A program made the translations under genes and the position numbers. Shown here one piece after another: positions 21,127-31,454 of a DNA stretch of 64,000 nt. Within the stretch, counting starts at the first letter, position 1. Each line of letters opens with the position of its first letter. The stretch is from Ridgeia piscesae (Eukaryota > Annelida > Polychaeta > Sabellida > Siboglinidae), in NCBI GenBank assembly GCA_025642075.2, contig JAODUO010001365.1:5001-69000 (forward strand), given 5' to 3'. The notes below the pieces were generated by a model. That model was not told the DNA's origin. It made no database searches and worked only from the letters and a program-made list of their open reading frames with translations.

Positions 21127-22191
21127 ATGAGGATGTGGGAAGCTGGTAACCGCCTCAATATGAGCAACATCGACTCATTTACGATTACACCACCAGCTGC
21201 AGTAGCTTGTCTTCTACACTGGAAGGTAATGGCTTGCGTCCTACAACACTTACCCCTTGAAGCACAAACAGAAGTGAAGATATCCGAACAGGAATGTGAC
21301 TATGGGGGTGATCCTGTTGATCTGAGGTGCCTGCCGGCACTCGGACAACTGGTTGACAGCCATTGTCACATAGATCTCCTTTTGAGAATGCATCATGTTG
21401 ATAGTATTCCGATGCTGAGTGAGAAAGTGAGACAACGTGAATGGAATCTACATTATGTTGTGAGAAATTATGTGTTCCCCAAACATTGGCACACACTACA
21501 TCCACATGTAAGTAGTCATGACAACATCAATGCCACTGTCGGTTTGCATCCACATGTGGCATCTAAGAGTAGTCGTCTTGATACACACATCCATACCATG
21601 GAGACTCTACTGCGTCATCCCAAATGTGTTGGAGTGGGAGAAGTAGGTCTCGATTACCACCGACACCGGAGACCAAGAGAACGCGAAAACCAGCGACAGA
21701 TGTTAGTGCCACAATTACACATGGCTGTTAAATACTCAAAGTCTGTAATTATACATTTGCGCCCAGACAAATCAGACACAACTCACCAATGTTTGGACGA
21801 CTGCCTCCAAATAATGACAAATATCTTACCAAAAACACACAAGGTACATGTGCATTCGTTTTGTGGCGACAGAGAAGATATGATGGCATGGTTGCATGCG
21901 TTTCCGGAAGCAGTATTTGGATTATCCGGCACATTACTCAGGGTTGAAAGTGGGAGTGAGGAGGAAAAAGCAGTCTGTAGCTTGGACCTCAACAAAATAC
22001 TGCTAGAATCTGACGCACCCTATCTTACACCTCCAGGAAAACCTGGCCCCAATCATCCGTGGAATGTTGTTGCTGTAGCTGCAAAGGTGGCGAGATTGAG
22101 GGGATTAACCTCAGAGATGGTAATTGAGGCGTCCCGCGTTAGTGCATGCACATTTGACACCCTAGATGCACGCTTACTGTATACAATGTAA
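21127..22191 (+). CDS. TatD-family metal-dependent hydrolase (TATDN2-like) carried by the Gypsy element
   Basis: An intact 354-residue frame. TatD enzymes are TIM-barrel phosphohydrolases with DNase or 3'-5' exonuclease activity. All expected metal ligands are visible: VDSHCHIDLL (HxH, residues about 76-85), GVGEVGLDYH (the Glu, about 173-182), VIIHLRP (His, about 204-210), VHVHSFCG (His, about 241-248) and LLESDAPYLTPPG (Asp, about 290-302). About 75 residues precede the barrel. It lies between integrase and the polypurine tract, so it is part of the retroelement. It is uninterrupted while gag and pol are broken. From memory, many TATDN2-annotated genes occur in mollusc genomes; some could be such cargo. 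The true start may lie upstream in the zinc-finger ORF, in the same frame. Confidence 0.88.
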   Translation: MRMWEAGNRLNMSNIDSFTITPPAAVACLLHWKVMACVLQHLPLEAQTEVKISEQECDYGGDPVDLRCLPALGQLVDSHCHIDLLLRMHHVDSIPMLSEKVRQREWNLHYVVRNYVFPKHWHTLHPHVSSHDNINATVGLHPHVASKSSRLDTHIHTMETLLRHPKCVGVGEVGLDYHRHRRPRERENQRQMLVPQLHMAVKYSKSVIIHLRPDKSDTTHQCLDDCLQIMTNILPKTHKVHVHSFCGDREDMMAWLHAFPEAVFGLSGTLLRVESGSEEEKAVCSLDLNKILLESDAPYLTPPGKPGPNHPWNVVAVAAKVARLRGLTSEMVIEASRVSACTFDTLDARLLYTM

Positions 22192-22634
22192 TGTGACAAG
22201 TAAACGGAGACACCTGCCGGTGTTCGGTTGAAAGTTGTATATAATTTTGGTTATAATTCAGTATTGGAAATGGAATATATAAATGTCAGTAATTAATGTT
22301 AACTATGGAATGTTGAAGGAATACTGTGGTGGCTGGGTATAAATTGTTCTAATAATATCAAAGCAAATGAAATTTTTTTTTTAATTATATTGGTGATTGG
22401 AATTATGTGTAAGTTGCTTATTCAGCCTTAGCTGTAGTATTATGTTAGTAGCTTAATTAGTTAACCTGAATAGGGTGTATATAGAGATATTCGAGTTTTG
22501 ATTAATGAATCAAATGTGATCTCGGAATCAAATGTGTAAATAAATTCTAGTGTATTTTTTCATAATTCACGGCATGGCATCTATGTTCCTAACTTCCTAT
22601 TAATGCATCCCATGCTTTTTATAATTGGGGGGAA
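22192..22634 (+). other. Untranslated stretch and polypurine tract before the 3' LTR
   Basis: A+T-rich sequence after the TatD stop with no ORF. It ends in AATTGGGGGGAA (22,623-22,634), the expected plus-strand primer (polypurine tract) just before the LTR. Confidence 0.7.
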
Positions 22635-22865
22635 TGTTGTGCGGAGCTAGCACACATAAAATAGTCCGGATCTACGCACCATAATACACACCAAGTAAGA
22701 CCGCATTACACCCTAACAATAGTTCGCACCCTATAAAAGCCACCACCTAACAATAAGCGTTGTCCGAGTCAAGCAGCCGTCGTAACGCCAACACCTCTCC
22801 GAGGAGTCGCGACGCCGGCCGTCGGAGCAGCCTGCTATCATCGCAGGAACCATTGTGCCTGCAAA
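22635..22865 (+). repeat. 3' LTR of the Gypsy element
   Basis: Starts TGTTGTGCGG directly after the polypurine tract and contains a TATA box (TATAAAAG, 22,732-22,739), followed by a G+C-rich stretch typical of R/U5. The 3' limit is uncertain: candidate CA ends lie near 22,864, and the next element's arm is recognisable from about 22,890. Confidence 0.65.
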
Positions 22866-22889
22866 AGTAAGTGCCGCGCACAATACAAG

Positions 22890-23600
22890 CATGACATTTG
22901 GCACATACTTAGATTTCATCATTACAAAAATATTTGGATATAGGGCCATCCCAGATTTCGCCCTTGAGGGCGTTGGCGGCCATTTTCCAAGATAGCCGCC
23001 GTAAACAAATTTTCTCATATCTTAACAACTGTTTCAAGTAAAAAAGTCGTTTTGGTATGTAATATATGTTTTCGGGGACCACCATTTCAAATATATTACT
23101 TTTGACCTTCTCCGACATTCACATCTGCTATGTTTAAAGATGGCGGCCATCAAGACTAATGATCCTATATCTCATGACCTACGCCACCTAGAGCAGTCAT
23201 TTTGTTATCAAAATATAGGTACTTGGACAGCCGATTTAAGTGTTATGAAATATTTTGCATTTGACGTTCGTTGATCTTCGTATCCGCCATTTTATCAAAT
23301 GACGGCCGTTAAAACGAATCTTATCCATACCTTTAAAATGCTTCAATCAGAATCGCTACATTTGTGTAAAAATGTAAGTTTTTCAAGGTAGCTATTTCCA
23401 CTGTGATACGTATAACCTTCTCCAACTTCAACATCCGCCATTTTTAAAGATGGCTCCTTTCAAATCAAATTATCCTCATATCTTAAGAATAAACCATCTA
23501 GAGAGGAATCAACATTAAGGTTTTACGTGTTGCTATTTTAAATATGCTGCTTTTGATCTCGTCGGACATTCGTATTGGTCGTTTTCAAGATGGCGACTAA
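22890..23600 (+). repeat. Left terminal arm of copy 2 (five ~150-bp modules)
   Basis: Palindromic cores centre near 22,988, 23,136, 23,295, 23,446 and 23,587, at spacings of about 148, 159, 151 and 141 bp. The clearest is CCGCCATTTTTAAAGATGG at 23,435. A TTTGAYCTTCTCCGACATTC-like segment precedes most cores. Module similarity shows the arm grew by tandem duplication. Confidence 0.75.
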
Positions 23601-23664
23601 ATATGGTTGTTATCTTCAAACGTTTTGAATATTTGTTCTGTTAGATGATATAAATACCGAGTGT

Positions 23665-25440
23665 ATTAATAATAACACATATATAATATAGAATGTAATG
23701 CAGGTATCAGGACGTGTTTCGCTGGCCTGTAGGTTACAAAACTATCACTGACAATATCAATGGGTTTCAACAGGGTTGGTTGCTTGCCTAAGATAATCAT
23801 CCTGTCAAGGTTAGATGATGGTGTAGGCACTGAGGCAATTTTCCGGCAGCACAAAGCTAAATGGCACGACTCTTCGTAAATTGCAATTCAGTAAGACAAC
23901 ACTACAGCGAGCAGAGAAGAGGAAATCTCACATTGAAAACAATACGGATGTTTCTAAGAAGTTTTCCCTAAGAAGTCTGTAGAGGAAGAGGAAGCACCTC
24001 CTTCCACCAAAACATGTTTCTTCTGCCGCATGTCTCCAGTTGGAGAGTCTTTACGCAATGTATCGACCTTTCAGGTTGATGTTCGAATCAGACAGTATGT
24101 TGTCATACTTCCCTTCTTGCGAAACTAAGTGCTAGGGACATGATTGCATAAGAGGCCAAATATCTTACCCAATGCCTGGTAACGTTGTACAACAAAGCAC
24201 GCGAAGTGGCAGCATCTGATGAACGTGAAGTAGACTTTGACCTGGGTGGCTGCTTGGAATATCTCGTTCCTGTACAAGACAATTCCCCACTCCTGTCGTA
24301 CAAGTCATCATTCTTGATGAGGCTGCAATCGTCAACATGTTTCGACCGGATTTTGCAGACATTTTCTTATTTACGATCAGTGTTCCTGCCGTACATCACA
24401 TCACAACTGCAATATGTGAGCAGACTATTTGTGTGGGATGAACATCTCGCAGATAGCTTGAAGGCTGAAGCACGAACAAGGAGAGAGAAATGTATCGCGT
24501 TTCTCTGCATTGACAACAACAATTATTATAGAGTTTATAATTTTGGCGGTTAGTGCAGCAACCATTGCCACTGACAAACAAGTCGTCAGCGTATATCACA
24601 CTGATGTGCCCCGAGATGTATACGGCCTTGCTCCATGCACTCATGAAGAAGCAGATACACGAATCATACTCCACCTGGAAGATGCCGTGAATCAAGGGTA
24701 TGACACGATACCTATTCGCACAGTTGACACGGATGTGGTAGTTCTTGCAGTGTCATCAGCCCAGCGCCTCAACATCACCGAACTGTGGATTGCCTTTGGT
24801 GCTCGGAAGAATTTCCTATATTTACCGGCCCACGAGATGTCCAGTGCACTGGGTCTGAACCGTTGTGTTACTTTGCCAATGTGTCATGCCTTCACTAGTG
24901 TCATGTTTTGGAAGCAGGGGCAAACGGACTGCATGGGGCATGTGGAGTGCCTATGACGAAGTCACACCAGCTTTCTGTGCTTTGGCTGCTACCCCGGCGA
25001 CCGTAGATGATTGGCTGTGTCCACTGGAACGATTGCTAGTCTTGCTGTACGATTGTACTGGCAGCCAGGAATTTGTCAATGGAGCGAGGAAGCAGTTCAC
25101 ACAAAAAGGTAGAGCTATTGTCCTCCGACACAAGCAGCACTTATCCAGCACACAAAGCGGGCTGCTCACCAAGCCGGTCACTGTTGGGCACAGACGATGA
25201 TCGCGACTTCGGAGCTTCCATCTCCAAGTGAATGGGGTGGAACAGGAATGATAATGACGGCTGGAAAATATGCTGGACAACTCTTTCTGAAGCGACACAA
25301 GCTTGTCGTGAACTACTTGGTCATGGACAATGTGCAAACACTTATCGTGTCATATACACACATGTGTTACATGCATATTGAACTGTCACACCGACGTAGT
25401 CGGTTTCTGCTGTATCTGCTGACATGTCACAAAACAATGA
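23665..25440 (+). pseudogene. Element-encoded DTD/TGCD-family protein, copy 2, decayed
   Basis: Parallel to copy 1 but more broken. Traces of the N-terminal Cys segment (KTCFFCRMSPVGES, near 24,010-24,050) are followed by a short recognisable stretch (NKAREVAASDERE) and the region FLPYITSQLQYVSRL near 24,380. The C-terminal part (24,510-25,200) retains TVDTDVVVLAV and AFGARKNFLYLPAHEM. In the second motif the expected TGCD reads as TS before a frame change near 24,900, and the Cys-rich tail is mostly lost after 25,320. The large central part seen in copy 1 (about 500 bp) is missing. Confidence 0.7.
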
Positions 25441-25561
25441 TGCTACCATTGTTATACTAATAAACAATCAGTTAAACATGCAAATCATTTTGAAGGTAAT
25501 ATAAAAGTTCATAAATAGCAAGAAGGGATACTGCTCTCTAGAATAATTTTATAACGCCATT

Positions 25562-26095
25562 TTTAGTCGCCATCTTGAAGACGACCGATACGAATGTCCG
25601 ACGAGATCAAAAGCAGCATATTTAAAATAGCAACACGTAAAACCTTAATGTTGACACCTCTCTAGGTGGTTTATTCGTCAGATTTGAGAAACGTTTGATT
25701 TGAAAGGAGCCATCTTTAAAAATGGCGGATGTTGAAGTTGGAGAATGTCATACGTAACACAGTGGAAATCGCTATCTTGAAAAACTTACATTTTGACACA
25801 AATGTAGCGGTTTTGACTGAAGCATTTTAAAGGTATGGACAATATTCGTTTTAACGGCTGTCATTTGTTAAAAATGGCAGACACGAATGTCAACGAAGAT
25901 CAAATGCAAATTATTTCACAACATTTAAATTGGCTATCCACATACCTATATGTTGATATCAAAATGACTGCTCTAGGTGGCGTAGGTCATGAGAAGGACG
26001 TTTGGCGGGCCATCAAGGCGGATGTGAGCGGAGAAGGAAAGATATATTTGAAATGGGGCCCCGAAAACAGTACTAGATACCAAAACGATATTTAC
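25562..26095 (-). repeat. Right terminal arm of copy 2 (truncated)
   Basis: Reverse complement of about 23,047-23,608, including AAAGATGGCTCC and AAGATGGCGAC cores. The sequence between the gene remnant and this arm (25,441-25,561) holds nothing recognisable. Confidence 0.8.
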
Positions 26096-26096
26096 G

Positions 26097-26258
26097 GACG
26101 GGGACGGGGACGGGGACGGAGACGGAGACGGAGACGGAGACGGAGACGGAGACGGAGACGGAGACGGAGACGGAGACGGAGACGGAGACGGAGACGGAGA
26201 CGGAGACGGAGACGGAGACGGAGACGGAGACGGAGACGGAGACGGAGACGGAGACGGA
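26097..26258. repeat. (GGAGAC)n hexanucleotide tract, about 27 units
   Basis: The first units read GGGGAC and the rest GGAGAC. It begins exactly where the right arm of the DNA element stops. ORFs of RRRR, RLRL or PSPS across it are artefacts. Confidence 0.97.
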
Positions 26259-26379
26259 AAGAACACAGAGTCTGCGGTTTGAAGATACGTGATATGCTGG
26301 TTCTCGTCACTACAATCAGCAGTTTATACTCAGTTTCCTCGCATCGTCCATGTAAGTACAACAGTGTGCATGAGTCGCG

Positions 26380-27450
26380 TATCTAGCTTGATTGTCGGTC
26401 ACGGGACATAATCCAGGTACCAGAAAACATCAGCCGTGACGTCACATAATTGGACCTTAGTCAAAACAAGATGGTTGTGATTCGTACGAATGACTTAGAG
26501 CGTACAACAATTGCGTGTTCTGATATTATCCACTAATAACAGTAACCTGCTTGAGAAACGATGTCTTAGTCACCTCAAATACCGAGAAAGATTAGTTCAC
26601 AACATCAGTTACTTTACCTCTGATGATTTCGTCGGACTGATGTCATTGCGTGTGCTAACAGTAAGCGGACTTCCGCTGACGTCATATCCGACGCTGTTCG
26701 CGGAACACTCGCCAAAGCTGCGAGTGTTATCTCTGACCGCCATAGGTGACGCCACCATCCCGGCCGAATACGTTCGTCTGTCTCTACTCGAGGTGCTCGA
26801 CTTCTACGAAGATCACAGCCCGACGAAACTCACGCAGATCACAGCCGCCAAGTTCGACAACATACGGGACTCAAACATCACGACGTTGTCTTTCCGCAGT
26901 ATTCCTAATTTAACATCGATTATAGCATGCGCCTTCTCCAACCTGCCTAGCGTGCAGTCGCTGATCTTTGCTTGTAACAACAAACTGCCTTTCCGGGAAA
27001 CGGTGAAATCTCTTGCGATAACATCCAACACGAACACCACTACCACAGTCGTACTGGACGGTTCTCGAGGAAAGGGGGCTCCTCTTTGGTAGAGTCTGAC
27101 TTCTGTTCTCCATTCTGACGGGACGTCACGCGACAAATCGCGGCAGTTTCAAAACTGCCGCGATTCGTCTTCTTTAAACGGAGTCGCTGGCCGCTTCTCG
27201 CAACTGCGTGAACTTAATTACGAATATAACGCCGTGGCAAGGTATAAGTCAATGAAACCCGGACAATTGCACTGAATATACATTCCGCTAAGGTTATGTA
27301 GGTATTCCACCATCAGCAGAATTCGTTGACGGTAGTCACGCAATTTTGAACAGCGTGGAAGAATTCAGCGGCAACATATGTGTTAACATACGCACTTCCG
27401 ATACTTGAATCTGTCTAATAATAACATCGAAAGGTCCTCTGCCGCCACTG
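26380..27450 (+). pseudogene. Toll-like receptor pseudogene (LRR ectodomain only)
   Basis: Starts with decayed N-terminal LRR sequence (IVGHGT at 26,390, matching the IVGH/DCRSRE area of the intact genes). A 193-codon open part (26,511-27,092) follows, containing GLMSLRVLTVSGLPLTSYP and LSLTAIGDATIPAEYVRLS, which mirror the two full TLRs. Stops and frameshifts follow, but an LRR (LNLSNNNIERSS) is still visible at about 27,405-27,440. No LRR-CT, TM or TIR follows. It is more divergent than the two long genes are from each other, so it is an older paralogue. Confidence 0.88.
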
Positions 27451-27814
27451 TGACATGACCGGCGTCAGTCGAATCTCGACATATTTCTATACTATTCCAC
27501 TTGATGTATTTTGAGCTATTACATTTTAAGTAATATTAACATTTATTAATTACTACGTGTTTCGTCTACATAACACTGGTAAGAAAACAATAGTTTCTCT
27601 ACATATCAACTTGTCTAGGCGTACGTGCTAGACAGTTTCGGACCCAACAAAACTCCTTGTGACATGCCGCAACTTAGACGTGGCTTAATCGAAGTTGTTG
27701 GGTCGATCGAGACATATTGTGTCTTGCCGCTGATATAGGATCGCATCAAATCCGGGGCATCTGCGGTACAATCACAACAACACACTTTGAGAACGCTTTA
27801 GCGTCATGTCAGTT
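27451..27814. other. Non-coding stretch, nothing recognised
   Basis: Spacer between the TLR pseudogene and a LINE 3' end. Confidence 0.4.
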
Positions 27815-27955
27815 TCGGTGACTGGTCGTTTCGTTTGGTTGGACCTCCGCCACGGAATGCATGGCCCATTGCTATCAAATGCCGCGGAAATTTGTCGGCG
27901 TTTAGAAAGAAATTAAAAACGCACATGCTCAAAGCATATTACTGCTGACATGTTA
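27815..27955 (+). pseudogene. LINE 3' end fragment
   Basis: One frame reads SFGDWSFRLVGPPPRNAWPI and then AFRKKLKTHMLKAYY. This matches the conserved C-terminus of CR1/Jockey-like reverse transcriptases (a family pattern of the type APxxWNSLP followed by FKxxLKTHLF). It ends before a TA microsatellite. Confidence 0.65.
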
Positions 27956-28003
27956 AATACTTCATCACATGGAATTAATAACTCATGGTAAATGAGCTGA
28001 CTG

Positions 28004-28004
<1 letters not shown>

Positions 28005-28072
<68 letters not shown>
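28005..28072. repeat. (TA)n microsatellite
   Basis: About 33 uninterrupted TA units. Confidence 0.97.
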
Positions 28073-28074
<2 letters not shown>

Positions 28075-28317
28075 GCGACAAAACGTGGCTGACATACATA
28101 AATCAGTTAATTTTTATTCATCTAATTTTATTTATTTACAATTTTAATTAACACTTTTAGTATGACTAATTTAATGTGTTCTACATTTTTGTATGAACGT
28201 TATTGGTTTTTAAGTTTTATAACACACAGTGAATAGTTTTAATTTTATTGTACAATGCATATTGGATATTGCATATTGGATATTGCACTTTATAAATATG
28301 AACTATTATTGTTGTTA

Positions 28318-28570
28318 TTATGATATGCCATGGTCGATAACATCAAATGCACTGGACATATCTGACATGACCAGTACAACTACACGTTTTTGATCAAAGG
28401 CTTCCACGATGTCGTTCTGGACTTTCATTAGAGCTGTATCAATTGAGAAATTGTTTTCATACCCCGATTGTTTGGACTTTTGATGTTCAGGTGAGCTTCG
28501 ACTCATACGACGAAAAGATCGATAATAACCCAATTTGGTAAAACCAGACTGTGTAATGGGAGCTGCCAAT
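28318..28570 (-). pseudogene. CR1/Jockey-like LINE reverse-transcriptase fragment
   Basis: The minus strand encodes SIDTALMKVQNDIVEAFDQK followed by VVVLVMSDMSSAFDVIDHG. This is the RT segment with the first catalytic Asp (family pattern LLDLSAAFDTVDH). It covers the palm region that is deleted in the LINE at 6.75 kb. The fragment is flanked by unrelated sequence. Confidence 0.8.
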
Positions 28571-29194
28571 GTTGACTCGTGTGGTCAGACGACGTTCACC
28601 ACATTCCATTTTAGAGACACATTTTTCTGAAATATTTCGCTAATAAATTGGGGAGAACTCGTGCCTCCAAATTCCCCCAAAAGGCCAGCAAACGTCGCTT
28701 GTAAAACACAGTAGATAGCTTCAACCGCATCATGTTCACTTGCAAGTAAGACTGTCACATTGCGATAACCAGAATTGGCCTTTCTCATATCCGAGATTCT
28801 TTTTCCTTGCTACTCGAAAAGGACGAGCGTTGATGCTTTGACAGACTATGACAAGATTCTCTCCGATTATATGTGTTTTCGTATGAGACGAGACGACGCA
28901 TTAGTTTATAGCCTAGAGGCGCGGCACCAGAATATTTCTTGGGCGGAGCTTCTTGCTTCGTGGACAGATACCGATCTCCGGGAGTATAGGAAATTGGAAA
29001 CGACTTTGCCGCTGTGAACAGGGAATGACAGTGCATGAATACTACCAGTGACCTAGTCATGACAATGGGAAAATAACACCGGCATGCGAGGTTCTAAACA
29101 TATTCGTCGAGTAAACAATAATCGCTGAACTCAAACCTGAGGTCACGATTTGTGATATTTGCGTAAACAACCCAGGCCAGTATCAATTGTATGA
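28571..29194. other. Unassigned stretch with short ORFs
   Basis: ORFs of 67-91 codons exist on both strands (for example 28,785-29,060 minus and 28,775-29,017 plus) but overlap and show no known domain. Confidence 0.35.
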
Positions 29195-30665
<1,471 letters not shown>

Positions 30666-30668
<3 letters not shown>

Positions 30669-31010
30669 AGATTTCGTTGTTTGCAAGGTTCAACCGCCTC
30701 AGACGCGGGCATCGCTGAAAAGCCATCAGGGTGATGCTTCTAAGTTTGTTATGTGAAAAGGTGATATCTTCGAGACTGACAAGATAGTTAAAGGTTTCTC
30801 TGAAATCCAACAAAAATTTGCCAAGTTCGTTGTGGGACAGAATAAAGAACCGCCGTCTAGGCAATGGTAAAAAAAAACATCCGCAGACATATGTTCCAGT
30901 ATACCGTAGCTTAGGTCGAAGATTACGACCCGATTATTTACAGTCAGGAGACGAGCGCTGGTTCGTTGTTTTCTTTCGTGTAGATACCGTATGGAACAGC
31001 GTCGGTTAAA
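30666..31010 (-). pseudogene. Toll-like receptor fragment (two to three LRRs)
   Basis: On the minus strand it reads LSHNELGKFLLDFRETF, LVSLEDITFSHNKLRSITL and RCPRLRRLNLANNE. This matches the LRRs of the - strand TLR at about 32,490-32,660. It begins right at the end of the GT tract and decays after about 30,870. It is a partial duplicate with no other domain. Confidence 0.85.
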
Positions 31011-31084
31011 CTCTGTCGACAGACCTTGTCACAGCTATCGCCAAAACAGCACAGCCTTTTGTGCCACTTTAATCATTCGTCGAA

Positions 31085-31290
31085 ATGTTCAATGCACACG
31101 AGTTGCCGAGCAAGATCACGTTAGCGACAATCTGTAGTTCGATCGCCGCGTGTTTAACTACCGGGTTGGCCACTAAGCCACGCAGTGCGTGCAAAGGACG
31201 CTCCTCTCAGCACGTTCCTAATGACGTCACTTCCGGCATTGTGTCCTATTATGAAAGGGGGGAGGCACTAGAGCGTAGCTTAGCGGACAA
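31085..31290 (-). repeat. Duplicated block downstream of the - strand TLR
   Basis: The first 120 bp or so pair with 14,780-14,935 in reverse complement. It lies about 165 bp past the stop codon of the - strand TLR. See the + strand counterpart. Confidence 0.6.
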
Positions 31291-31339
31291 TTTAGTATGG
31301 TATTTAGTAATATTACTAGACTAGAAAATATAATTTTGG

Positions 31340-31340
<1 letters not shown>

Positions 31341-31398
<58 letters not shown>
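31341..31398. repeat. (TA)n microsatellite
   Basis: Near-perfect TA units flanked by AATTATA/TATAATT, just beyond the TLR stop codon. Confidence 0.95.
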
Positions 31399-31401
<3 letters not shown>

Positions 31402-31454
31402 CCAATTATTTAAATATGGCTATGTGGAAAATATATACTTTGATATTCTTGCTG

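Larger units (their letters stand above)
15654..22865 (+). mobile_element. Gypsy-type LTR retrotransposon with extra C2H2 and TatD ORFs, 5' LTR missing
   Basis: Gene order is gag, CCHC knuckle, protease, RT, RNase H, integrase remnant, C2H2 ORF, TatD ORF, polypurine tract, LTR. The polypurine tract (GGGGGGAA, 22,627-22,634) directly precedes TGTTGTGCGG, a TG-start LTR. Everything up to it, including TatD, therefore lies inside the element. The 3' LTR sequence is not found upstream of gag, so the 5' end is lost at a microsatellite near 15,620. Stops in gag, two frameshifts and a stop in pol, and a replaced integrase core make it non-autonomous. Confidence 0.88.
22890..26095 (+). mobile_element. 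DNA element with long inverted arms, copy 2
   Basis: Two long inverted arms (22,890-23,600 and 25,562-26,095) enclose a decayed gene related to that of copy 1. The arms match each other over about 535 bp at roughly 85% identity by eye. The right arm lacks the outer 150 bp, which copy 1 and the left arm share, and stops at a (GGAGAC)n repeat. The left end abuts the Gypsy LTR. This architecture is that of a cut-and-paste or fold-back DNA transposon. The superfamily is not known to me. Confidence 0.8.

Noticed and set aside
26097..26258. Resemblance to the pathogenic C9orf72 hexanucleotide, given SMCR8 in the same window
   Set aside because: The unit is GGAGAC, not GGGGCC. It lies 23 kb away beside a transposon, and nothing links it to SMCR8.
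25835..26386. 183-codon ORF rich in RRRR
   Set aside because: It is created by the (GGAGAC)n hexanucleotide and the transposon arm.
28775..29060. Overlapping 80- and 91-codon ORFs on opposite strands
   Set aside because: No domain, no support from repeats elsewhere in the window, and flanked by transposon debris.
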